32,375 nt of DNA from Solirubrobacteraceae bacterium (GTDB taxonomy: Bacteria > Actinomycetota > Thermoleophilia > Solirubrobacterales > Solirubrobacteraceae): NCBI GenBank assembly GCA_030655275.1, contig JAURVW010000925.1, forward strand, positions 1-32,375, written 5' to 3'. Made by a program: the position numbers and the translations under genes. Each line of letters begins with the position of its first letter. Positions within the stretch are counted from its first letter, which is position 1. The notes beneath the pieces were generated by a model. That model was not told the origin of the DNA. It did no database searches and saw only the letters and a program-made list of their open reading frames with translations. Shown one piece after another: positions 18,874 through 26,551 of the stretch.

Positions 18874-19437
18874 ATGTCTTCCGCTCCCCCACGAAAAGCC
18901 CGTTCCGACGCGCAGGCCAACCGCCAGAAGATCCTGCAGGCGGCGCACTTTCAGTTCGCGCAGGACGGCCCCGATGCCTCCCTCAACGAGGTCGCGCGAC
19001 GCGCCGGGGTTGGCGTGGCGACGCTCTATCGTCATTTTCCGGCGAGAGACGATCTCGTCGCCGCGGTCTATGCGAACGAGCTCGACGAGCTCGGTACGGC
19101 CGTCGACGAATACCTGGCCACCATGACGCCGGACGAGGCCCTCACGGCCTGGGGTCAGCGGTTCCTCGAATACGCGACGACCAAGCGCGGGCTCGGCGAA
19201 GCCCTGCATGCGATCCGTGCCCGCGGCGAGCTCCAGCCCAAGACGGTGCTCACGCAGTCGATGGACAAACTCCTCGAGGCCGGCCGCGCGGCGGGTTCGA
19301 TCAAGGTCGACGACACGAGCGAGGACCTCCTCTTCGCCTTTGCCGGCCTTTGGACCCTCCCGCACGACGAGCGTTTCGCCGGGCGCGCCCAGCGACTGCT
19401 GGACCTCGTCCTGGCGGGCCTGCGGCGCGCCGCCTAG
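18874..19437 (+). CDS. TetR/AcrR family regulator
   Basis: RQKILQAAHFQFAQDGPDASLNEVARRAGVGVATLYRHFPARDDLVAAVY; alternative GTG start at 18859 would place operator 2 inside the CDS. Confidence 0.94.
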   Translation: MSSAPPRKARSDAQANRQKILQAAHFQFAQDGPDASLNEVARRAGVGVATLYRHFPARDDLVAAVYANELDELGTAVDEYLATMTPDEALTAWGQRFLEYATTKRGLGEALHAIRARGELQPKTVLTQSMDKLLEAGRAAGSIKVDDTSEDLLFAFAGLWTLPHDERFAGRAQRLLDLVLAGLRRAA

Positions 19438-19464
19438 CGGGCCGGTGACGCGATGCCCAGCGCC

Positions 19465-20949
19465 TCAGCGGGGCCGCGTCGCGTCCCAGTTGCGCTCGGC
19501 CGCGGCGACGGCGCCCTCTTCGGTGCAGGCTGAGCCTTCGTCGGCCGCCGTCGCGTTGCCGCGATTCGTGGAGGTGATGACGACGGTGGAACGTGCGCGC
19601 GACCCGGTACAGGTGCCCCGACCTACCGGGATCCGGACCTTCGCGCTGCCAGGCCACGCGATGCCGCGGACGCGGGTCATGAGCGCGCGGACGTCCCTGT
19701 CGAGCGCGAGCCGGTCGGGCCCCGTGGAACGCTCGCGGCGAAGCAGGACCGTCATGCGACCGTCGCCTCGGCGGCGGTCCCAGGCGATGCCGAAGCGCGC
19801 TGACGCGTCTGCGACCCCGTCGAGCATGGCGCCCACCACGGCCGGACGATCGGAGATCGTCGTCGGATAATCGGCGATGTCGGTGCCGCTGGGCTCGGCC
19901 GTCCACGTGAGCTTGACCCGCTCGATCGTCGCGCGCTCCGAGAGCGCCACCGCCTTGCGGGCGTCGGAGGCTCCATCGACGGTCACCTGCGCGTAGGACC
20001 GGTCGGTCGCGACGCCGGGCAGGTCGCCGGTGCCGGCCAGCTTCTCCAGGAGCGCGAGCGCCGCCGCCGGATCATCGCTCGCGGTCCCGAAGAGGACGGG
20101 TCGCCGCTTCAGGTCGTCGTCGGGGTCACCGCCGACCGCGCCGAGGGGAAGCTCCTGCTGCATCACGTCGACGTACAGTTCGACGTCCTTCGCGTCGCGC
20201 CCCAGGGACGAGGCGGCCGAGCGCCACGTCTCCCCTGCCGCCGCGATGTCCCTCGCCAGCAGTCGCAGCTCGATCCTCCGGGAATTGGCCGAGACGACGG
20301 GGCTCTGATCGGCGGCATCGGCCGCCACGGCCAGCACTCCACGGGTGGTGACGAGTTTTGAGCCGGGCACGCCGAGGGTGACCGGCAACGACTCGCGGTC
20401 GCCGCCGGGAATCTCGATGAAGACACCGTCGATGCCGCCGGGCCAGATCCCGTCGGGCGCCAGTTCCTCGACGAGGCTGCGGGCGAGCGGCACCGCGTCG
20501 GCCCGGTCGCGGACCTCGGCGCTGATCGACCGAGCGGAGCGGCCGGAAGGAATGGTGATCGTCCGACCGGCCGTTGCGAGCGACGCCGCGGTGACCAGTG
20601 CCGGGGCAACGTCGAACGCCCGCTGTGCTGCGCCGTCGACTTGGAGCGTCGCCTTGGCCAACTGGATCGATCCCGTGCGCGTCACGCCACTCTCGGTGCG
20701 GGGAAACGCCCGCAGGACGGCCTCGACATCGCGTGCGGAGGCGCCGCGCGTCAGGACGACCTCGAGACCGCGGCCGCGTTCGGAGTCGATCGCCGATTCC
20801 ACCGACGGCAGGTCGCGAACTGCGCCGAGCCCATCGTCGTCGCGGCTGAGCAGAAGTGCCGCGCCGCCGACGGCCACGACCAGCAGCAGCACGCCGGCGA
20901 TCCAGGCTGCTCGTCGCTTCGGTCGTCGCACGGGAACGTCGCCTGCCAT
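19465..20949 (-). CDS. Hypothetical membrane-anchored protein (494 aa)
   Basis: RRAAWIAGVLLLVVAVGGAALLLSR N-terminal anchor; long ORF with coding-like composition; no family recognised. Confidence 0.75.
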   Translation of the reverse strand: MAGDVPVRRPKRRAAWIAGVLLLVVAVGGAALLLSRDDDGLGAVRDLPSVESAIDSERGRGLEVVLTRGASARDVEAVLRAFPRTESGVTRTGSIQLAKATLQVDGAAQRAFDVAPALVTAASLATAGRTITIPSGRSARSISAEVRDRADAVPLARSLVEELAPDGIWPGGIDGVFIEIPGGDRESLPVTLGVPGSKLVTTRGVLAVAADAADQSPVVSANSRRIELRLLARDIAAAGETWRSAASSLGRDAKDVELYVDVMQQELPLGAVGGDPDDDLKRRPVLFGTASDDPAAALALLEKLAGTGDLPGVATDRSYAQVTVDGASDARKAVALSERATIERVKLTWTAEPSGTDIADYPTTISDRPAVVGAMLDGVADASARFGIAWDRRRGDGRMTVLLRRERSTGPDRLALDRDVRALMTRVRGIAWPGSAKVRIPVGRGTCTGSRARSTVVITSTNRGNATAADEGSACTEEGAVAAAERNWDATRPR

Positions 20950-21183
20950 CGCACGACCATGGCACAGGATTTCGTGGCGTCTCGGGTCGAACCGGTCCGA
21001 GCCGTGGGCGACTGCGGTCAGGAGTTGGTGACGACGCGACGCCGGTTGCGCTGCCGACCAACTGTCGCGGGCGTGACACAACCAGCGTCGCGCCGATGGC
21101 AGACGCGGGACTCGCCTCGCGAGAGAGTTGGACACACCGCAGGGTCGTCCTGCGAACACCTCTCTCGACCGAACCGGATCACC

Positions 21184-21381
21184 ATGCGCTCCAACGCCCG
21201 CCTCTCCTCCCTCGCTGCCATCGCCGTCATCACGGCCGCCGGCGCGGCCGTGCCGTCGGTCGCGAGTGCCTCGTCGTCCGCGCCGGCCGCGCAGCTCTCC
21301 CAGGCCCAGCCGCAGCCCAGCCCGATCGGTCTGCTGCTGCCGGCCGTGCAGAAGGTGCGCGAAGCCGCCTGCCGCTCGTAG
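21184..21381 (+). CDS. Small secreted peptide (65 aa) with C-terminal GLLLPAVQKVREAACRS
   Basis: MRSNARLSSLAAIAVITAAGAAVPSVASA signal peptide; strongly GC3-biased codons to the TAG. Confidence 0.6.
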   Translation: MRSNARLSSLAAIAVITAAGAAVPSVASASSSAPAAQLSQAQPQPSPIGLLLPAVQKVREAACRS

Positions 21382-21395
21382 CCCGGCGGTCGGGC
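21381..21395. terminator. Hairpin between convergent stops
   Basis: GCCCG-GCGGT-CGGGC in the 16-bp gap between the two stop codons. Confidence 0.5.
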
Positions 21396-21397
21396 GG

Positions 21398-22483
21398 TCA
21401 GGCCTGCGCGGCGTGTTCGGCTGCGAAGTGCCGGACCCCGGCCGTGAAGCGGTCGACGTCCTCCTCGGTCGTGCCGAAGTTCGCCATCCAGCGGACCGAG
21501 TGCTCGGACGAGTTCCAGTCCCAGAAGAACGACCACGCCTGCAGCTCGCGGATCAGCTCGGGCGGCAGCACGGCGAAGAGGCTGTTGGCCTGCGGCGTCT
21601 GCAGGAGCTGCACGGCGTCGATGTCGGCCACGTTCGCCGCGAGCCTGGCCGCCATCGCATTGGCATTGCGCGCGCCGGTGAGCCAGAGATCGTTGGTGAG
21701 GAGCGCCTCGAACTGGGCGGAGATGAAGCGCATCTTCGACGCGAGCTGCGCCGTCTGCTTGCGGGCGAACCTCGCGCGGGCGGCGAGCTCGGGCCGCAGG
21801 TAGATCGCGGCCTCGCCGTAGAGCAGGCCGTTCGTCGTGCCGCCGACGGGGGGCCGGTCGACGCCGGCGTCGACGGTCATCTCGCGGACCGTGCATCCGA
21901 GCGACGCGACCGCGTTGGCGAGCCGCGCGCCGTCGAGGAAGAGCAGCAGGCCGTTCGCGTGGGCCAGCTCGGCGAGGGCCGCGATCTCGTCGACGGAGTA
22001 GACGGTCCCGAGCTCGGTCACCTGGCTGATCGCGATCACGGCCGGCTTCACGTTGTGCTCGCCGTGCTCGGGGTGCAGCAGATGGGCGATGTCGCTCGGG
22101 CGCAGCTTGCCGTCGACGGTCGGGACGTCGATCAGTTTGGAGCCGACGATGCGCTCGACCGCCCCGCACTCGTCGGTGTTGATGTGGCCGGACGCCGGGC
22201 AGATCGCCGCCTCGTGCGGCAGCAGGACGGACTGCAGCAGCGCGACGTTGGCGCCCGTGCCGCCGTAGGTGAAGAGCACCTCGGCGTCGGGACTGAAGAG
22301 CTCGCGCAGGCCGTCGACGGCGCGCACCGTCCACGGATCGTCGCCGTAGGGGCGCACGCTGCCGACGTTCGCGGCCGAGAGTGCCTCGATCACGGCCGGG
22401 TGGGCGCCGGCCACGTTGTCGCTGGCGAAGCTCTGCAGCGGCGGCTCGGGAGCAGCGGCGACGGCATCGACGGAGTCGGTCAT
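21398..22483 (-). CDS. Threonine aldolase/beta-eliminating-lyase family protein lacking the PLP lysine
   Basis: FASDNVAGAHPAV, YGDDPWT, FTYGGTGANV, HINTDECGA, DGARLANA; AGVDRPPVGGTTNG in place of GGTKNG. Confidence 0.9.
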   Translation of the reverse strand: MTDSVDAVAAAPEPPLQSFASDNVAGAHPAVIEALSAANVGSVRPYGDDPWTVRAVDGLRELFSPDAEVLFTYGGTGANVALLQSVLLPHEAAICPASGHINTDECGAVERIVGSKLIDVPTVDGKLRPSDIAHLLHPEHGEHNVKPAVIAISQVTELGTVYSVDEIAALAELAHANGLLLFLDGARLANAVASLGCTVREMTVDAGVDRPPVGGTTNGLLYGEAAIYLRPELAARARFARKQTAQLASKMRFISAQFEALLTNDLWLTGARNANAMAARLAANVADIDAVQLLQTPQANSLFAVLPPELIRELQAWSFFWDWNSSEHSVRWMANFGTTEEDVDRFTAGVRHFAAEHAAQA

Positions 22484-22640
22484 GCCATCACCGTAGGGGA
22501 CCCCATGGTGGGTCGACCGCCCATGAGATCGCGGCGCCCTCGAGGAGCCCAGGGCCCGTCGCTTACAGCGCTGTAACCTCTGCGCCTCAGTCGGCTGCCC
22601 TGTCCCGGCTCAGCCCCGGAACCCCGCCAGAGGTCTCTTC

Positions 22641-23054
22641 ATGTCGAGCGAACCCACCCGCGCCGAGCGGATCTTCAGCCCCCGCACGATCTTCACAATC
22701 TTCGCCGGGGCCGGAGTCCTGCACCTCGCCAAGCCCGAGCCGTGGGAGGCGATGGTCCCGCCGCAGCTGCCGGCCAAGCGCGCGCTCGTCTACGCCAGCG
22801 GCGTGGCCGAGATCGTCGGCGGCGCCGGCTACCTCTACAAGCCCACCCGCACGCTTGCGTCGAAGTACCTCGTGCTTCTGCTCATCGCCGTCTTCCCGTC
22901 GAACATCCACATGGCGCTCGAACCGAAGTTCTTCAAGCTCGTCCCGGGCGGCCAGAAGGCCCTGCTCGCGCGCCTGCCGATCCAGTTCGTGGGCATGTGG
23001 TGGGTCCGCCGGCTCGCGAAGCGCACCGCGGCGACGGCGGCCCGGGCCGCGTAG
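22641..23054 (+). CDS. DoxX-like membrane protein
   Basis: FAGAGVLHLAKPEPWEAMVPPQLPAKRALVYASGVAEIVGGAGYL, FPSNIHMAL. Confidence 0.85.
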   Translation: MSSEPTRAERIFSPRTIFTIFAGAGVLHLAKPEPWEAMVPPQLPAKRALVYASGVAEIVGGAGYLYKPTRTLASKYLVLLLIAVFPSNIHMALEPKFFKLVPGGQKALLARLPIQFVGMWWVRRLAKRTAATAARAA

Positions 23055-23103
23055 CGCCGACCTCCCGACCGCCGCACCGCTCCCACCGAGATAGGCTCGC
23101 CCG

Positions 23104-23847
23104 ATGGCCTCCCCTGAGCTCGTCCTGCACGTCCTGCCGCCGTCGCATCCGTGCATGACGGCGCGAGCGGCGCTGCGGTTCAAGGGCCTGGAGTACGAGC
23201 GCGTCGACCTGCCGCTGGGCCAGCAGATGGAGCCCATGGCCGAGATCTACGGCGAGGGCAACACCACCGTTCCCGGACTGCTCGTTGACGGCGAGCCCGT
23301 GCACGGCTCCACGGCGATCCTGGCCCGTCTCGAGGAGCTCAGGCCCGAGCCGTCGCTCTACCCCGAGCCGATCGCCGATCGCGTCCGCGAGGCAGAGCGC
23401 TGGGGCGACGAGGTGTTCCAGGACCTCGGCCGCCGCCTGCCGTGGGGTGCGCTCCACTTCCGCCCCGAAGCGCTCGGGCTCCTCGCCGGGCAGACCGAGC
23501 CGCTCGATCCGGCCGGCACCGACTACGCGATCAAGATGATCCGCGCCACGTGGAAGTACCACCGCATGAACGCCGTGATCCTCGCGGACGACCTGCGCGG
23601 CCTTCCGGAGAAGCTCGACCACATCGACGCGCTCATCGCCGACGGCACCCTCGGTGGCGCACAGCCCAACGCCGCCGACCTGCAGATCGGCGCGACGCTC
23701 CGGGTCCTAATGAGCGTCGAGGACCTCTTTCCGCTGATCCTGGACCGCCCGGCGACGACGGTCGCCGAGCGGTTCTTCCCGCGCGACGCGATCGGCGGCA
23801 TACCGGCCGGCGCGTATCCGGCAGGCTGGGTCCCGGCGCGCGGCTGA
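23104..23847 (+). CDS. Glutathione S-transferase family protein
   Basis: LHVLPPSHPCMTARAALRFKGLEYERVDLPLGQ...NTTVPGLLVDGEPVHGSTAIL N-terminal thioredoxin-like domain. Confidence 0.88.
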   Translation: MASPELVLHVLPPSHPCMTARAALRFKGLEYERVDLPLGQQMEPMAEIYGEGNTTVPGLLVDGEPVHGSTAILARLEELRPEPSLYPEPIADRVREAERWGDEVFQDLGRRLPWGALHFRPEALGLLAGQTEPLDPAGTDYAIKMIRATWKYHRMNAVILADDLRGLPEKLDHIDALIADGTLGGAQPNAADLQIGATLRVLMSVEDLFPLILDRPATTVAERFFPRDAIGGIPAGAYPAGWVPARG

Positions 23848-23896
23848 CTCCCGCCGCCGCCCGCACTTTCCCCCCCCCTCGCACTTCCCTCCTCCC

Positions 23897-24664
23897 TTGG
23901 CCTCCGACGCCCCCACCACACCCGAGCTCCTCCTCGACGTCCTCGAGCTCACCGCGCTGAGCGCCGCCTCCTCGCGCCAGCTCGTGAGCGACCTACGCAA
24001 GCGCCACTCCGGCCTGCGCCGCGCCAAGGAGCGCCTGCCCACGTGGCTGGAGACGCTCGAGTCCGAGGGGCTCGTCGAGACGACCACCCATCTCGGGCGG
24101 CGCGCGTACCGCTGCACCGGGGCCGGTCTGCAGACCCTGGAGGAGTACGGCCGCTACCCCAACGGCGGCGCCGTGCTCTTCACCGACCTCGTCGGCTCGA
24201 CCGCGCTCATCGGCACGTTCGGAGAGGACGAGGCCCACGCCCTGCGGCTTCGCCACTTCGAGTTGCTGCGCGCGCCCGTCCGCAAGCTCGGCGGCCGCGA
24301 GGTGAAGGGCCTGGGCGACGGCCTCATGGTCGTCTTCCGCGACGCCGGTCCGGCGCTCACGTGCGCCGCCGCGATGCAGCGGGCCGTCGCCTCCGACACC
24401 GACCGGCTCGGCCTACGTGTGGGCGTGCACCTCGGGCCGCTCCTGCGCGAGGCCGACGACTTCCACGGCACCACCGTGATCGTGGCGGCCCGCCTGTGCG
24501 ACCGCGCGGAGTCGGGACAGATCCTCGTCTCATCGGACGCGTGGGACGCCGTCGGCGCCGACGCGCCACCCGGCCGGCTCGTCGGCGACCTCGATCTCAA
24601 GGGCCTCGGCGATCCCGTCGCCACCTACGAGCTCGACTGGTCCGCCGAGCGCTCGCGCCGCTGA
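23897..24664 (+). CDS. Winged-helix (PadR-like) N-terminus fused to class III nucleotidyl cyclase; start uncertain (TTG)
   Basis: ELLLDVLELTALSAASSRQLVSDLRKR...WLETLESEGLVETTTHLGRRAYRCTGAG then AVLFTDLVGSTAL...VKGLGDGLMVVF...VIVAARLCDRAESGQILVS. Confidence 0.85.
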   Translation: MASDAPTTPELLLDVLELTALSAASSRQLVSDLRKRHSGLRRAKERLPTWLETLESEGLVETTTHLGRRAYRCTGAGLQTLEEYGRYPNGGAVLFTDLVGSTALIGTFGEDEAHALRLRHFELLRAPVRKLGGREVKGLGDGLMVVFRDAGPALTCAAAMQRAVASDTDRLGLRVGVHLGPLLREADDFHGTTVIVAARLCDRAESGQILVSSDAWDAVGADAPPGRLVGDLDLKGLGDPVATYELDWSAERSRR

Positions 24665-24684
24665 CCCGGCGCCGGGGCGCGAGC
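24651..24684 (+). terminator. Hairpin, 9-bp stem; cyclase stop codon in the loop
   Basis: GCTCGCGCC-N16-GGCGCGAGC. Confidence 0.5.
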
Positions 24685-24694
24685 CCGCGGGCTG

Positions 24695-25090
24695 TCAGAC
24701 GGTGCGGGCGATCATCACGGACTGCGTCGCGCGATGGCTGACCTTGTCTGGGATGGAGCCGAGGATGAAGCGCCGCGCGCCCGTCATGCCCTTGTTGCCG
24801 AGCACGATGAGGTCGACGTCCAGCTCGTTCGCCGTCTCCAGGATCACCTCGACGGCGTCGCCCACGGTCACGCGTGAGCTGACCGTGAGTCCACGCTCGG
24901 TGAGCTCCGAGGCGGAGGCGGCGAGCTTCTCGGAGAGCTTGGCCTGGTCGGAGGCCTTCTCGACCGCGCCGAGGATCTCCAGCTTGCCTCCGGACGCCTC
25001 GGTGAGGACCGCGGCCCGCTCGACGGCCTGCGCGGCGCTGTCGGAGCCGTCGCTGCCGACGAGGATGTTGGTGAAGAGTGCTGCGGTCAT
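24695..25090 (-). CDS. Universal stress protein (UspA family)
   Basis: ILVGSDGSDSAAQAVERAA...DLIVLGNKGMTGARRFILGSIPDKVSHRATQSVMIAR ATP-binding motif. Confidence 0.95.
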   Translation of the reverse strand: MTAALFTNILVGSDGSDSAAQAVERAAVLTEASGGKLEILGAVEKASDQAKLSEKLAASASELTERGLTVSSRVTVGDAVEVILETANELDVDLIVLGNKGMTGARRFILGSIPDKVSHRATQSVMIARTV

Positions 25091-25205
25091 CGTCGTCGAT
25101 CTCTGGTCGGGGAGCAGGTGCCGGCGCCAGCGGCGCCTTCCCACTCTGTCAGAGCGGGCGGTCCGAGCGTCGGAGACGGCCCATGTCCAGGACTGACCCG
25201 ACTAT

Positions 25206-25246
25206 TTGAACGATGTTCTGATCTGGCGATATTCGTTCACTACGGT
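25206..25246 (+). promoter_or_regulatory. Putative promoter/operator region of the esterase gene
   Basis: TTGAAC-N16-GATATT; TGAACGA-N19-TCGTTCA inverted repeat; TACGGT 6 nt before ATG. Confidence 0.4.
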
Positions 25247-25252
25247 CCGCGC

Positions 25253-26482
25253 ATGGTCAAACGTCCCCTTGTGATCATCCTCTCGCTCGCGGCCTCCTTC
25301 GGCGGGGTCCTGGCGGGTTCGTCGGCCGCGCAGGCAGCCCAGCGACTCGAGTCGTTCGCGCTGCCGAGCCCTGCCGGCAACATCGATCTCACGAAGGTGA
25401 AGCTCAACAAGGGCGCCACCGAGCTGCGCGCGACGGCGCTGCTCCCCGACGGGTACGACGAAGACCCGGGCCGGAGCTGGCCCGTCCTGTACCTGCTCCA
25501 CGGCGGAGAGGACAACAGCGAGACGTGGACGCGTCCCGGCAACGGCGACATCCAGAACACCGCGGCCGGTTTCCCCGGCATCGTCGTGATGCCGGAGGGC
25601 GGTTCCGGCTCGTTCGTCGACTGGTGGCAGGGCGGCGCGCGAAGCGGACCACGCTGGACGAGCTACTACCTGAACGAGGTACTCCCGGCGGTCGAAGCGC
25701 GGTACCGCGTGAAGGCCGGGCGCCAGAATCACGCGATCGCAGGCCTCTCGATGGGCGCGTACGGCGCGATGTTCCTCGGCGGCCAGTTGCCGGGCTACTT
25801 CGGGACGATCGTGTCGATGTCGGGCCTGCTCGACACCCAGAAGCCCGACAGCCTCGTGAGCACGCAGCTCGCGACCGGTCAGTCGTACGACACCCAGATG
25901 GGTCCGATCCTCGGGCCGTACGCCTCGGTCCACAACCCCGTCAAGACCGTCTCGAACGTGAAGGACAGCCGCGTCTACCTCGCCGTCGGCAACGGCATCG
26001 CCGATCCCACCGTCAAGGGAGACCTGGCCGCCTGGGTGATCGGCGGGGTGCTCGAGGCCCGCCTGCTCCAGGCCAACCTCCAGTACGTGGCGACGGCCCG
26101 GCTCGCGGGCGCCTCGCCCACGCTCAAGCTGCGCGGAGGCGTGCACGACTGGCCGTACTGGCGCCGCGAGCTTCCGAAGGCGATCGAGTGGGGTCTCTTC
26201 CGCACGCCCGGCGTCGCGTCGTCCGCCGAGGCCCGCGACTGGCGGTACCGCACCATGGAGCCGGCCGGGAACGCCTGGGGCCTCGGCTACCGCTTCGCCG
26301 AGCCGACGACGAGGATCGCGATCTTCGAGCGCGACGGACAGAAGCTCACGGTCTCCGGTGAGGGCACGGTCACCATCACGCCCGGCGCCGCCGATGCCGA
26401 CGCCTCCGGGAATGGCACGCGGACCGACTGCCGCTTCACGGCGACCCTGCCCTTCAAACGCACCCTGCCGGCCGGCTGCTGA
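25253..26482 (+). CDS. Secreted esterase, antigen 85/esterase D-like
   Basis: Signal peptide; WPVLYLLHGGEDNSETW; IVVMPEGGSGSF; HAIAGLSMGAYGAMFLGGQLPGYF; GVHDWPYWRRELP. Confidence 0.92.
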   Translation: MVKRPLVIILSLAASFGGVLAGSSAAQAAQRLESFALPSPAGNIDLTKVKLNKGATELRATALLPDGYDEDPGRSWPVLYLLHGGEDNSETWTRPGNGDIQNTAAGFPGIVVMPEGGSGSFVDWWQGGARSGPRWTSYYLNEVLPAVEARYRVKAGRQNHAIAGLSMGAYGAMFLGGQLPGYFGTIVSMSGLLDTQKPDSLVSTQLATGQSYDTQMGPILGPYASVHNPVKTVSNVKDSRVYLAVGNGIADPTVKGDLAAWVIGGVLEARLLQANLQYVATARLAGASPTLKLRGGVHDWPYWRRELPKAIEWGLFRTPGVASSAEARDWRYRTMEPAGNAWGLGYRFAEPTTRIAIFERDGQKLTVSGEGTVTITPGAADADASGNGTRTDCRFTATLPFKRTLPAGC

Positions 26483-26494
26483 GGCCAGCCGGCC
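26470..26494 (+). terminator. Hairpin, 9-bp stem; esterase stop codon in the loop
   Basis: GGCCGGCTG-CTGAGGC-CAGCCGGCC. Confidence 0.6.
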
Positions 26495-26551
26495 CCATCG
26501 CCGGGCCTGCCCGTCGGCGGTCGATCAGCCGTCGGGCGCCCGTTCGCAGGA

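Noticed and set aside
23104-23847. GST-family gene as evidence for glutathione use
   Set aside because: Family membership alone does not show glutathione dependence; actinobacteria often use other thiols and the fold is widely repurposed.
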